Positions 16,050 to 24,069 of a DNA stretch of 64,000 nucleotides are shown here, piece after piece. The notes beneath the pieces are model-generated. The model searched no databases. It had not been told where the DNA came from and was given only the letters and a program-made list of their open reading frames with translations. A program made the translations under genes and the position numbers. Source of the stretch: Nevskiaceae bacterium (GTDB lineage Bacteria > Pseudomonadota > Gammaproteobacteria > Steroidobacterales > Steroidobacteraceae). The stretch's first letter is position 1; each line of letters starts with the position of its first letter. The stretch spans positions 186,001 through 250,000 of the forward strand of contig JACKOV010000004.1 in the NCBI GenBank assembly GCA_024234075.1, in the 5' to 3' direction.

Positions 16050-17264
16050 ATGGTCGCCGATCAGAAGTTCAAGAATGGGCCGCTCGCCGACCTGCGTGTG
16101 ATCGAGATGGGCACGCTGCTCGCGGGGCCGTTTTGCGGCCAGCTGCTCGGCGACATGGGCGCCGAGATCATCAAGGTCGAACCGCCGGGCCAGGGCGATC
16201 CGCTGCGGGTCTGGGGGCGACAGAAAGCCGGCGAACCGTCGTTGTGGTGGCCGGTGGTCGCGCGCAACAAGAAAGCCATTACGCTCGACATGCGTCAGGC
16301 TGAAGGCCAGAAAGTTCTCAAGGAGTTAGTGAAGAATGCTGACTTTCTACTTGAGAATTTCCGTCCTGGCACGATGGAAAAATGGGGCTGCAGCTGGGAA
16401 GAGCTGCAGAAGATCAATCCGCGGCTGATCATGATCCGGGTGTCCGGTTACGGGCAGTCGGGACCGTATGCGCACCGGGCCGGTTTCGGTGCGATCGGCG
16501 AGGCGATGGGCGGCATGCGTTATGTCGTCGGTGACCCTTCCACCCCGCCGTCGCGGATGGGCATCAGCATCGGCGACGAGCTCGCGGCGACCTTCGCCTG
16601 CCTGGGCGCGTTGTCGGCCCTGCACTACCGCGAGAAGACCGGCCGCGGCCAGGTGGTGGACTCGGCGCTCTACGAGGCCGTCCTCAACATGATGGAGTCG
16701 CTGATCACCGAGTACGACAAGACCGGCTATATCCGCGAGCGCACTGGCGCGATCCTGCCGAACGTCGCGCCGTCCAACGTCTACAAGACGGCCGATGGCC
16801 TGGTGCTGATTGCCGCCAACCAGGACACGGTGTTCGGCCGGCTCTGCGAGGCCATGGGTAAACCCGAATGGCCGAAGGACCCGCGCTTCGTCAACCATCA
16901 GGCACGCGGCAGCCACCAGCGGCTGCTGGACGGCCTGATCGAAGAGTGGACCCTGACGTTGCCGACCAAACAGGTGCTTGAGCTGATGGACAAGGCCGGC
17001 GTCCCGGCGGGCCTGATCTATCGCGCGCCCGACATGCTGGAGGATCCGCATTTCAAGGCGCGCGACGCCATCGTCACCACCAAGCACCCCTACTTCGGCG
17101 ACCTGAAGATGCAGAACGTCGCGCCGAAGCTGTCGGAGACCCCGGGCGGGATCCGCAGCGCCGCGCCCACCCAGCTGGGCGAGCACAACGACGAGGTCTA
17201 TACGCGTCTGCTGGGTTACAGCCCCGAGCGGCTGGCCGAGCTGCGCGCCGCCAAGGTCATCTGA
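16050..17264 (+). CDS. CaiB/BaiF family (class III) CoA-transferase
   Basis: A 404-residue cytoplasmic enzyme of class III CoA-transferases. Typical blocks are LRVIEMGTLLAGPFCGQLLG near the start, GAEIIKVEPPGQGDPLR, NFRPGTMEKWG, RVSGYGQSGPYAHRAGFG, and TGRGQVVDSALYEAV, whose Asp (about 203) is not itself the catalytic acid but marks the domain-closing region. The enzyme moves CoA between a donor such as succinyl-CoA and a carboxylic acid. It opens a plus-strand operon with a second isochorismatase-fold hydrolase, a VOC protein and two small unknown proteins, and it faces the HMG-CoA-lyase-like gene. Together these suggest CoA activation and cleavage of a branched dicarboxylate or hydroxy acid; the substrate is unknown. 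Confidence 0.88.
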   Translation: MVADQKFKNGPLADLRVIEMGTLLAGPFCGQLLGDMGAEIIKVEPPGQGDPLRVWGRQKAGEPSLWWPVVARNKKAITLDMRQAEGQKVLKELVKNADFLLENFRPGTMEKWGCSWEELQKINPRLIMIRVSGYGQSGPYAHRAGFGAIGEAMGGMRYVVGDPSTPPSRMGISIGDELAATFACLGALSALHYREKTGRGQVVDSALYEAVLNMMESLITEYDKTGYIRERTGAILPNVAPSNVYKTADGLVLIAANQDTVFGRLCEAMGKPEWPKDPRFVNHQARGSHQRLLDGLIEEWTLTLPTKQVLELMDKAGVPAGLIYRAPDMLEDPHFKARDAIVTTKHPYFGDLKMQNVAPKLSETPGGIRSAAPTQLGEHNDEVYTRLLGYSPERLAELRAAKVI

Positions 17265-17279
17265 GAAGACGACGCCGCC

Positions 17280-17933
17280 ATGAACGAATCCCTTCAGGAG
17301 AACTACGCCCGAGGCGGCTTCGGCAAGTCGATGCCGCTCGGCCGGCGGCCCGCGTTGCTGGTCATCGATTTCGTGCAGGCCTATCTGCAGCCGGGCTCGC
17401 CGCTGTATGGCGGCGCCCCGATCGAACAGGCGCGGATCGGTTGCGTGACGCTGCTGCAGGTCTGCCGCAAGGCCGGCATCCCCATCCTGCATACCAACGT
17501 CGCCTTCCAGAAAGGCGGCCGCGACGGTGGCGTGTTTTTCCGCAAGGTGCCGGCGCTGAGCTGCTTCGAGGCCGGTGAGCATCCGGAGCTGGCGCGCTTT
17601 GCCGACGGGCTCGAACCGGTGGCCGGCGAAACCGTGATCACCAAGCAGTACGCCAGCGCCTTTTTCGGCACCACCCTGGCCTCGACGCTGACCGCACTCG
17701 GTGTCGATACGCTGCTGATCGCCGGTGTCTCGACCAGTGGCTGCATACGCGCGACCGGTGTCGATTGCTGTCAGCATGGGTTCGTGCCAGTGATCGTCCG
17801 CGAGGCCGTCGGCGATCGCGCGGCAGGTCCGCATGAAGCGAACCTGTTCGATCTGCAGGCCAAATATGCCGAGGTGCTCGAGCTGGAGACCGTACGCCGC
17901 TATCTCGAGTCGCTGCAGCACTCCCCCGCCTGA
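17280..17933 (+). CDS. Isochorismatase-fold cysteine hydrolase, second copy
   Basis: A 217-residue isochorismatase-like hydrolase. The triad is intact: Asp in LLVIDFVQAY (about 29), Lys in ITKQYASAFFGT and Cys in VSTSGCIRATGVDC. It differs from the copy at 9991-10617 in its N-terminal region and substrate loop (GGRDGGVFFRKVPAL), so the two probably act on different amides or carbamoyl compounds. It starts 15 bp after the CoA-transferase stop and ends 9 bp before the VOC gene, within one operon. Maleamate amidase and N-carbamoylsarcosine amidase are the most suggestive relatives, but the sequence does not pick between them. Confidence 0.82.
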   Translation: MNESLQENYARGGFGKSMPLGRRPALLVIDFVQAYLQPGSPLYGGAPIEQARIGCVTLLQVCRKAGIPILHTNVAFQKGGRDGGVFFRKVPALSCFEAGEHPELARFADGLEPVAGETVITKQYASAFFGTTLASTLTALGVDTLLIAGVSTSGCIRATGVDCCQHGFVPVIVREAVGDRAAGPHEANLFDLQAKYAEVLELETVRRYLESLQHSPA

Positions 17934-17942
17934 GAGGTTCCG

Positions 17943-18848
17943 ATGTCCCGCCTCGGTCCGATTGCCTGTGTGACGGTCGCTGCCCCCGAAGTGCAGCGGA
18001 TGATCGACACCTACCGCCTCTATCTCGGCTATCAACTGGTCGATCACGGCCGGGTTCCGGCCGCGCAGGCGCAGCTCTGGGGCCGGCCCTCCCTCGCCGG
18101 CCGCCGCTACGCGATCATGCTGCCGGGCGGCGATGGCAACACGTCGCTGCGCTTCGTCGAGAGCCCGCCGGCGCCAACCTATCAGCCGTTCCTGCACATG
18201 GGCTGGAATGCGGCCGAAATCATGGTCCAGGACACCGACGCTGTGGCAGCCAAACTGGTCGACTCGCCGTTCAAGGTGATCGGCCCGCCGGCGGACCTGT
18301 CGTTTTCCGACAAGATCCGGGCGATGCAGGTGCTGGGCCCGGCGCGCGAATCGCTGTACCTGACGTCGTTCAAAGAGAAGATGGCCGAGTTCGACGTGCC
18401 GGAGGCGAAACATTTCGTCGACCGGGTGTTCATCGTGATCCTCGGCGGCAAGAGCGCCGCGAGCGTCAACGAGTTCTACACGCAGCACTTCGGCGTCGCC
18501 AAGGCGCAGGTGATACCGGCGGTGATCTCGGTGATTTCCAACGCCCATGGCCTGGCGGCGGACACCTCGCACGAGCTGGCGGCGCTCGGGCTGACCGGCC
18601 AATCCTTCATCGAAGCGGACAGCATGCCGGCCGCCACGCAGGCCCGCGGCGACATCGCCGCCGGCGAGCTGCCGCCCGCCATCGCCATGGTCAGCTTCGG
18701 CGTGGACGCCCTGCCGGATACGCTGCAATACTTGGCGCCGCCGCAGGTTCTGCCCCAGGCGCCCTACCAGGGCTGCCGCGCCGCTGTTGCCGTGGGTTCG
18801 GCCGGCGAGCTGATCGAACTCATCGAACGACCGAGGAATGCACCATGA
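17943..18848 (+). CDS. VOC (glyoxalase/dioxygenase-fold) family protein
   Basis: A 301-residue protein that begins like a vicinal-oxygen-chelate module (GPIACVTVAAPEVQRMIDTYRLYLGY) and repeats a second module in the middle (VDRVFIVILGGKSAASVNEFYTQHFGV). Metal-binding residues are not obvious in the usual places, so it may be a non-enzymatic or divergent member. The family includes glyoxalases, epimerases and extradiol dioxygenases. It lies between the second isochorismatase-fold gene and the small paralogous pair; the latter's ATG overlaps its stop codon (ATGA), so translation is coupled. A role in the same catabolic pathway is likely; the reaction is unknown. Confidence 0.72.
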   Translation: MSRLGPIACVTVAAPEVQRMIDTYRLYLGYQLVDHGRVPAAQAQLWGRPSLAGRRYAIMLPGGDGNTSLRFVESPPAPTYQPFLHMGWNAAEIMVQDTDAVAAKLVDSPFKVIGPPADLSFSDKIRAMQVLGPARESLYLTSFKEKMAEFDVPEAKHFVDRVFIVILGGKSAASVNEFYTQHFGVAKAQVIPAVISVISNAHGLAADTSHELAALGLTGQSFIEADSMPAATQARGDIAAGELPPAIAMVSFGVDALPDTLQYLAPPQVLPQAPYQGCRAAVAVGSAGELIELIERPRNAP

Positions 18849-19216
18849 GCGAGATGCAGGCGCCACCACGCCGAGCCAAGGGTCATCGTCCGCAGCTGTT
18901 TGCCGATCCGGCAATCGATCAGTTGCATGCGGCATTCGTCGCGCTGACGACCGAGCTGGCGGTCGCATTCGATCGCATCGACACGGTGGAACGGCTGCTC
19001 GAAGAGCGGGCCAGTGTCAGCCGCGAAGACATCGAGCAGTACCAGCCGGACGACGCGGTCGCGGCGGCGCGTGCGCGCCGGCGTGCCGACATTGCCGAGC
19101 GCATGCTGCGCCCGTTCCGGGATTTCAGCGACGACCAGATCGCGCGTGCGGCCCACAGTCAGGGCAAGCCCGCGAGTCCAACCACCCCGGCCCCGGACCG
19201 CTGGGCGTCGAGCTGA
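18845..19216 (+). CDS. Small protein of unknown function, paralogue 1
   Basis: A 123-residue protein that I do not recognise. It overlaps the VOC stop codon by 4 bp. The core (about 14-89) contains PQLFADPAIDQL, ELAVAFDRIDTVERLLEE and EDIEQYQP and is predicted almost entirely helical with a charged, Arg-rich second half; the tail is Pro/Ser-rich and probably disordered. The gene immediately after it encodes a clear relative: the two cores align without gaps over about 76 residues with about 34 identities by eye. There is no signal peptide or metal motif. Position at the end of the CoA-transferase operon suggests an accessory subunit, perhaps a heterodimer with paralogue 2. Confidence 0.72.
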   Translation: MSEMQAPPRRAKGHRPQLFADPAIDQLHAAFVALTTELAVAFDRIDTVERLLEERASVSREDIEQYQPDDAVAAARARRRADIAERMLRPFRDFSDDQIARAAHSQGKPASPTTPAPDRWASS

Positions 19217-19218
19217 CC

Positions 19219-19614
19219 GTGCCGGCACCGAAGGCCAGGACGAAGACCAAGACGCCTGCCGCCGAGGCTGGTCCGGCGCGGATTCCGCGGATCGCCAAGG
19301 GCAGGAAGCCGCAGTATTTCAGCGACCCTGCGATCGACAAACTCCTGTGGATGACCGTGACCTTGATGGAGGAGCTGTCGGTCACGCGGGACCGGCTCGA
19401 TGCAGTCGAAAATCTGCTCGAGGCGCACCAGGTCCTGCAGGTGTCGGAAATCGACGCGTTTCAGCCCCGCGGTGCGGCTGCCGAGCGTCGGCGGCAGCGC
19501 CGGGCCGAGTATCTCGCACGGACCCTGCGCGCGGCGCAGGCCGAGATCGAAGAGTTTGCCGGTCGCGACCCGCCGAAATCCGAAGCGGAGATCGTGGCGG
19601 CCGTCGAGTCCTGA
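19219..19614 (+). CDS. Small protein of unknown function, paralogue 2
   Basis: A 131-residue protein starting at GTG 19219, two bases after the stop of paralogue 1; there is no strong ribosome site, so translational coupling is likely. A basic, Lys/Ala/Pro-rich N-terminus of about 30 residues precedes the core, which carries PQYFSDPAIDKL, EELSVTRDRLDAVENLLE and SEIDAFQP, matching the neighbouring protein block for block. The frame is open upstream of 19219, but that part overlaps paralogue 1 and has no coding character. The pair looks like a tandem duplication followed by divergence. Function unknown. Confidence 0.68.
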   Translation: MPAPKARTKTKTPAAEAGPARIPRIAKGRKPQYFSDPAIDKLLWMTVTLMEELSVTRDRLDAVENLLEAHQVLQVSEIDAFQPRGAAAERRRQRRAEYLARTLRAAQAEIEEFAGRDPPKSEAEIVAAVES

Positions 19615-19940
19615 GCGCTCGCTCGCCGGCGGATCCGGCCGGAGGGGATACCAAAGCCGAATAGTCCCGTGACGGATAGATCACGGGGCAGAGCTCGTGA
19701 CTGGAATGCGCGAACGGAGCGCCACGCCCGGCGAGTACGCGCTCGAGCTGTCGATCGTCGCCGTGGCGCTGCTGATGACCATCGTGCTGGCGATCGTCAG
19801 CCCGGGCGAACGATACGGAAACCAACAAGAAGGGCCGGGAAGTCAGCCCTCCCGGCCCTTTGTCATCCAGCGCAGCGCCCGTTTCCCTCGCGGCGCAGGC
19901 GGCGATCCGCCCGGGCTGCTGCAGGGTTACGGTCGGGGCG
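19615..19940. other. Intergenic region between convergent units
   Basis: This gap lies between the end of the CoA-transferase operon and the 3' end of the TPR gene. It contains the bidirectional terminator at 19829-19862. A short frame from about 19697 would encode a hydrophobic helix (ALELSIVAVALLMTIVLAIV), but it runs straight through the terminator and into antisense of the TPR gene, so I do not call a gene. Nothing else is recognisable. Confidence 0.5.
19829..19862. terminator. Bidirectional intrinsic terminator
   Basis: AAGGGCCGGGA (19830-19840) and TCCCGGCCCTT (19850-19860) form a perfect 11-bp stem with a 9-nt loop. T residues follow on the plus strand and a TTCTTGTT tract on the minus strand. 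Its place between two convergent operons fits a shared terminator. Confidence 0.85.
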
Positions 19941-21167
19941 TCACTGCTGGGCGTGCAAAGCCCAGAGATTGCCCAGGCGCGACAGGACTTCGTCGCCCTT
20001 GGTCGCCTTGAAGGTCTTGACTGCTTCGGCCTTGTTGCCGGACTTCAGCTGCGCCATGCCGAGCAGGATCTGCGCTTCGGCCGGGTTCTTCAGCCCGCCC
20101 TTGCTGATGCCGCGCTGCAGCGCCGTCAGTGCCTGGGGCAGCTGGCCGTAGCTTAGATAGGCCTGGCCGATGCGAACGTCCGCTTCGCCGGTCTTGGCGG
20201 CCTGGGCGTCCTTTTCCTGCTTCGCCAGCGTGGACTTGTCGGTCGACGCCTGCGTCTTGGCGGTGTTCAGCAAACGGGTGTTGCGATCGATCTCGCGCTG
20301 GTCCGTGAACGCCTTCCTGGCGAACGCCTGCTCCAGAATCGCCTGGGCTTCGCCGGGCGAGCCCGCCTCGATCGCGAGCTGGGCCATCTCGGTGTAGTCC
20401 TCGGGGCGGCGCATGGCATTCACTTCGGCGGCCAGGCGATAGACGTTGATCATCGCCTTGTCGTTGCCGCCCGTGCGGAACAGCGAGCGCATCAGGTTCT
20501 GCCAGTATTCCTCCTTGGGATAGCTGGCGACCAGCTTCTCGAGCGCACGGGTCGTGCAGGCGTCGTCCTCGAGCTTGAGGCAGGAACTGAGCAACAGCTG
20601 CAGGGCACCCTCGCGCGGGGTCTGGCCACGCTTTTCCTGATCACCGACCCAGTCGCTGACGAACTTCTGGGTGGTCTTGTGATCGCCCTGGATGTAGTAC
20701 GCCTGGGCCACCAGCGTGTACATGTCGGCGTCGGCGAAGCCGCCCTTGACCGCGCGGTTGCCGTACTCCAGTGCCTTGGCGTAGTTCTTGATCTGGTAGT
20801 TGACCTGGGCCAGGGCGCGCACGCGGCTCGGCACCTGGTCCTGCTCGAGGAAGCCGGAGTTCAGGCCGACCTCGAGCGACCTGGCGGCGGTCGCGTAGTC
20901 GTTGCTGCGGATCGCGCAGAAGCCCATCAGCTCGTTGATTGCGTGGATGTCGTACGGCTTCTTGTCGGCGACGGCGTCTGCCTGCTTCAGCTGCGAGATG
21001 CACTCGCCCCACTTGTTCCCCTTGATCGCCGCCTGCGCCGCCTGCAGTGGCTTGCCGACGCTTTTGCTGACCTGCGGTGGCTTCTGCTGGGCCTCTGCGG
21101 GTGCGCCCGCAACCGCCAGTCCGACACCGACCACCAGACTTGCCGCCCAGATCATTGACTTCCTCAT
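19941..21167 (-). CDS. Periplasmic TPR protein linked to the TonB system
   Basis: A 408-residue protein with a cleavable signal peptide (cut probably after VAGAPAEA, near residue 26) and several degenerate tetratricopeptide repeats, for example ALEYGNRAVKGGFADADMY, AQAYYIQGDHKTTQKFV, and ADVRIGQAYLSYGQLPQAL near the C-terminus. TPRs form a helical scaffold for protein partners. The gene is last in an operon with exbB, two exbD genes and tonB, a placement seen for TPR partners of TonB systems, so it probably assists TonB-dependent uptake in the periplasm. No catalytic motif is seen. It ends at the bidirectional terminator. Confidence 0.82.
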   Translation of the reverse strand: MRKSMIWAASLVVGVGLAVAGAPAEAQQKPPQVSKSVGKPLQAAQAAIKGNKWGECISQLKQADAVADKKPYDIHAINELMGFCAIRSNDYATAARSLEVGLNSGFLEQDQVPSRVRALAQVNYQIKNYAKALEYGNRAVKGGFADADMYTLVAQAYYIQGDHKTTQKFVSDWVGDQEKRGQTPREGALQLLLSSCLKLEDDACTTRALEKLVASYPKEEYWQNLMRSLFRTGGNDKAMINVYRLAAEVNAMRRPEDYTEMAQLAIEAGSPGEAQAILEQAFARKAFTDQREIDRNTRLLNTAKTQASTDKSTLAKQEKDAQAAKTGEADVRIGQAYLSYGQLPQALTALQRGISKGGLKNPAEAQILLGMAQLKSGNKAEAVKTFKATKGDEVLSRLGNLWALHAQQ

Positions 21168-21302
21168 GACCGACCTCTTCGCAATGTCAGCTTCGCTGAC
21201 CCTGAATGGACGAATCTCGCCGGACCCGGAGACCCGGCGAGACCATGGAATACCACTCCCCTCTCTGGCAAGCCTTCTGGGCTCGCGAAACGCGCCGCCG
21301 GA

Positions 21303-21725
21303 TCAGTCCCGGAACTCGGCCACGTTGACGAAACCGATCTTCTGCATGTGGTTCCGCTGCGCCGCCGCCAGCACTCTGGCCACGACATCGTAACGCGAAC
21401 GCTTGTCGGGACGCAGATGCAGCTCCGACTGAGGTTCCTTCTGCGACTCGGTGCGGAAGTAGCCTTCGAGCGCCTCCATCGTCACCGGCGTGCCGTTCCA
21501 GAGCACGGTGCCGTCGAAATCGATTTCGAGCTCGATCACCTCGGGCCGCACCGGCGGCGGGGGCGCATCGGTCGGACGCGGCATGTCGAGCTTCACCGCG
21601 TGGGTCATCACCGGAATCGTGATGATGAACATGATCAGCAGCACCAACATGACGTCGATCAACGGCGTCGTGTTGATGTCGCACATCGAGCCGTCGCCAT
21701 CACCGGTACCGACATTCATTCCCAT
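21303..21725 (-). CDS. exbD: ExbD-type biopolymer transport protein, copy 2
   Basis: A 140-residue ExbD/TolR protein. A short cytoplasmic N-terminus leads into the transmembrane helix PLIDVMLVLLIMFIITIPV, whose Asp is the conserved proton-pathway residue, followed by a periplasmic domain (about 45-140). It works with ExbB to turn proton motive force into TonB motion. It is the second of two tandem exbD genes; the two differ markedly in the periplasmic part (WNGTPVTMEALEGYF here, WNNGQVRNREELLEL in the other), suggesting an ExbB-ExbD heteromeric complex. The gap to the TPR gene is 135 bp. Confidence 0.9.
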   Translation of the reverse strand: MGMNVGTGDGDGSMCDINTTPLIDVMLVLLIMFIITIPVMTHAVKLDMPRPTDAPPPPVRPEVIELEIDFDGTVLWNGTPVTMEALEGYFRTESQKEPQSELHLRPDKRSRYDVVARVLAAAQRNHMQKIGFVNVAEFRD

Positions 21726-21784
21726 GAGAGTCTGTCCTTCGTCTGCGCCTGGCTGATCAGCCTGGGCTAGTTAACCTGGAGTCT

Positions 21785-22219
21785 TCAGCGCACCGCACGC
21801 ATGCCGCGATCGGGTTCGGTGATGAAGCCCACCTTGACGATGCCACCGCGCTGAATCGAATAAAGCACCTTGCCCACGTCTTCGTAGCGTGCATTCACGT
21901 CGCCACGGATATGGATCTCGGGTTGCGGATCCTTGACCGCTTCCGTCTTCACGAGTTCGAGCAGCTCCTCGCGATTGCGCACCTGACCGTTGTTCCAGTA
22001 GATGTTGCCCTGGGAATCCACCGCGATGGTGATGTTCTCGGGCTTGGTCTGGGTCGCGATGTTGGCCGCCTTCGGCAGGTTTACTTTGACCGTCTTGGTG
22101 ATCACGGGAATCGTGATCAGGAAGATGATCAGCAGCACCAGCATCACGTCGACGAGCGGCGTGGTGTTGATGGTGGACATCGGTTCGTCGTCACCCTGCT
22201 TGGGACCGCTCATGGCCAT
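21785..22219 (-). CDS. exbD: ExbD-type biopolymer transport protein, copy 1
   Basis: A 144-residue ExbD/TolR protein with the helix PLVDVMLVLLIIFLITIPVI, including the conserved Asp, and a periplasmic domain with the usual PEIHIRGDVNARYEDVGKVL block. It pairs with the ExbB encoded 90 bp upstream, and with the second ExbD, to energise TonB. Both ExbD copies keep the functional Asp, so both are probably active. Confidence 0.92.
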   Translation of the reverse strand: MAMSGPKQGDDEPMSTINTTPLVDVMLVLLIIFLITIPVITKTVKVNLPKAANIATQTKPENITIAVDSQGNIYWNNGQVRNREELLELVKTEAVKDPQPEIHIRGDVNARYEDVGKVLYSIQRGGIVKVGFITEPDRGMRAVR

Positions 22220-22309
22220 GTCGGCAATTCCTCTTCGCTGCTCCGAGAGCCCGGAGGGCCGCCGCGTGGGGCGGCCCGCCGTCTCACCACCGTCTTGTCC
22301 AGTCGATCC

Positions 22310-23029
22310 TTACTTCTTCACCGCCGGTGCCGGGGCTGCTGCCGGGTTGGCAACGCGCGCACCGCCGACGAGGAAGGCGTGCAGGTCAGCAATAAAGTGG
22401 CTCAGGCTTTCCTGGATGCCCTTGTTGCGGTTGATCAGCCAGTTGTAGCCCATGACCGCCGGCACCGCGACCGCGAGACCGATGGCGGTCATGATCAGCG
22501 CCTCGCCGACCGGACCCGCGACCTTGTCGATCGAGGCCTGACCGGACACGCCGATCGCCACCAGCGCGTGGTAGATGCCCCACACCGTGCCGAACAGGCC
22601 GACGAACGGCGCGGTCGAGCCGACCGTCGCCAGGAACGAGAGGCCGGTCTGCAGGTTGCTGTTGACCGAGTCGGCCGAACGCTGCAGCGACATGGTCACC
22701 CACTCGTGGAAATCGATGCGGTCGGTGAGCCGGCCCTCGTGGTGCGAGCTCGCCCGGACGCCGTCTTCGGCAATCGCGCGGAAGGTGTCGCCCTTCGGCA
22801 GACGATCGATGGCGTCCTTGATCGAATTGGCCGTCCAGAACTTCTGTTCCGCAAGCTTGGCCGAGGCCTTCAGCTTACGCTGGTCCCAGACTTTCAGCAG
22901 GATGATGTACCAGGAGAAAAGGGACATCAGGACAAGGATGATCAGCGTGCCTCGGGCAACGAAGTCGCCTTGCGCCCAGAGCGCCTGCAGGCCATACGGG
23001 TTGTCAACTACGGTGGTTGCGTTTTCCAT
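22310..23029 (-). CDS. exbB: ExbB/TolQ/MotA-family proton channel protein
   Basis: A 239-residue inner-membrane protein with three transmembrane segments: LIILVLMSLFSWYIILL (about 27-43), LSFLATVGSTAPFVGLFGTV (about 130-150) and EALIMTAIGLAVAVPAVMGY (about 180-200). The second carries the Thr/Gly-rich TVGSTAPFVGLFGTV signature of ExbB. It forms the pentamer that holds ExbD and drives TonB. The ATG at 23027-23029 has an AGAGGA ribosome site and is preferred over a start 10 codons upstream. It lies 57 bp after tonB in the same operon. Confidence 0.93.
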   Translation of the reverse strand: MENATTVVDNPYGLQALWAQGDFVARGTLIILVLMSLFSWYIILLKVWDQRKLKASAKLAEQKFWTANSIKDAIDRLPKGDTFRAIAEDGVRASSHHEGRLTDRIDFHEWVTMSLQRSADSVNSNLQTGLSFLATVGSTAPFVGLFGTVWGIYHALVAIGVSGQASIDKVAGPVGEALIMTAIGLAVAVPAVMGYNWLINRNKGIQESLSHFIADLHAFLVGGARVANPAAAPAPAVKK

Positions 23030-23086
23030 GGGTTCCTCTGCTTGAAACGAGGGCGGCACCGTGAGGAGCCGCCCTGAATGGGGTCA

Positions 23087-23722
23087 TCAATTCGTCAGCT
23101 TGAAGCGGACGTTGAACTGCGAGCACATCTCGACTGCCTTGCCGTCCTCGGTGCCGGGGGACCAGCGGGCGCGCTTGGCCCATTTGATCGCGGCCTCGTC
23201 GAGCGAGGAGTTGCCGGCGCTCTTGGTGATGGTCGGCTCGCCGGTGGTGCGGCCGTCGGGCGAGACGCAGGCACGTACCGTGGAGACGCCTTCGATTTCC
23301 GCACGACGGGCCGACGGCGGGTAGAAGTCGTCGGTCGGCGGCGAGCGCCGGACGTCGAGCCTGGGCGCGACGCGATTGACGGGCGGCGGTGGCGGCGGTG
23401 GCGGCGGCGCGACCGGCACGGGCCGATCGGTGACGTCGCTGATGGCCGTCGTGGTCGTGGTATCCATCGGGATGTCGATGGTCACGTCGGGCGGCGGCAC
23501 CTCGACCGGCGGCCGCTCCATCTGCGGCGGCGGCGGCGGCGGCGGGGCCTCGTCCTGCTGGATCTCTTCGATGATGTCGGTCACCAGCGGTGGCGCGATC
23601 ACCTCGACGACCTTGCGGGCCAGGCCTGTCACCAGCCCATACAGCAGCAGCAGGTGGAAGGCAATGATGATGGCGAGCACTACGGCTCGACGCGAATTGT
23701 TCTGTTGTACGTAGGCGGCCAT
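23087..23722 (-). CDS. tonB: TonB energy-transducing protein
   Basis: A 211-residue protein with one N-terminal transmembrane helix (AVVLAIIIAFHLLLLYGLVTG, about 13-33, including the conserved His), a long Pro-rich periplasmic spacer (two poly-Pro runs, about residues 59-67 and 106-115) and a C-terminal TonB domain (YPPSARRAEIEGVSTVRACV to the end). It transmits ExbB-ExbD energy to TonB-dependent outer-membrane receptors. It is the first gene of the tonB-exbB-exbD-exbD-TPR operon. The spacer is encoded by GGC/GGT-rich repeats on the plus strand that could vary in length by slippage. Confidence 0.92.
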   Translation of the reverse strand: MAAYVQQNNSRRAVVLAIIIAFHLLLLYGLVTGLARKVVEVIAPPLVTDIIEEIQQDEAPPPPPPPQMERPPVEVPPPDVTIDIPMDTTTTTAISDVTDRPVPVAPPPPPPPPPVNRVAPRLDVRRSPPTDDFYPPSARRAEIEGVSTVRACVSPDGRTTGEPTITKSAGNSSLDEAAIKWAKRARWSPGTEDGKAVEMCSQFNVRFKLTN

Positions 23723-24069
23723 TTTGTCCCGCGGTCGCTAGATCCGTTGCTCACACGATTGCGCGTGCATTACGCCAGAAAACTAACTGGCTTCGGCGGC
23801 ACGTGCAACCTTCACTTCGTATCGCCCCATAAGACGATTGCGAAGGCCTTCTGACTCTAGTAACGAATGACTCCCGTGAATGGGTCGAATGGTGCGAACG
23901 TTCCCCTGACGTCTGGCCGCATTTTCTTGGAGCAGAACAGCATGCTGCCCGGCTCCATCTTTACCATTGCGCGCAGCCCCATCCACGCGATCCCGTCGAA
24001 CTCTAACCGCATGGCGAGGCTGAGACAACCTTGAGTGAACTACCGAACATATGGCGGCGGACCGACGAC
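23723..24069. other. Intergenic region upstream of tonB
   Basis: This gap of about 350 bp holds the upstream region of the tonB operon and the downstream region of ilvD. A 10-bp palindrome GAAGGCCTTC lies at 23842-23851 and a small hairpin CCAG...CTGG near 23772-23788. I see no Fur-box match good enough to call, no clear promoter and no gene; an open frame crossing it from 23783 is antisense noise running into ilvD. Confidence 0.4.

Noticed and set aside
16347..18968. A very long open frame (873 codons) on the minus strand across the CoA-transferase operon
   Set aside because: It is antisense to four well-supported genes; its predicted product is His/Arg/Ala-rich with no domain. High GC content removes stop codons on the opposite strand.
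19697..20011. Possible small membrane protein with one hydrophobic helix
   Set aside because: The frame reads through an intrinsic terminator and into antisense of the TPR gene, has a GTG start with a weak ribosome site, and shows no relatives I recognise.
23385..23545. GGC/GGT repeats in tonB as a repeat element
   Set aside because: They simply encode the Pro-rich spacer of TonB on the opposite strand.
23723..24069. tRNA or small RNA gene upstream of tonB
   Set aside because: No cloverleaf, no T-loop consensus and no terminator were found.
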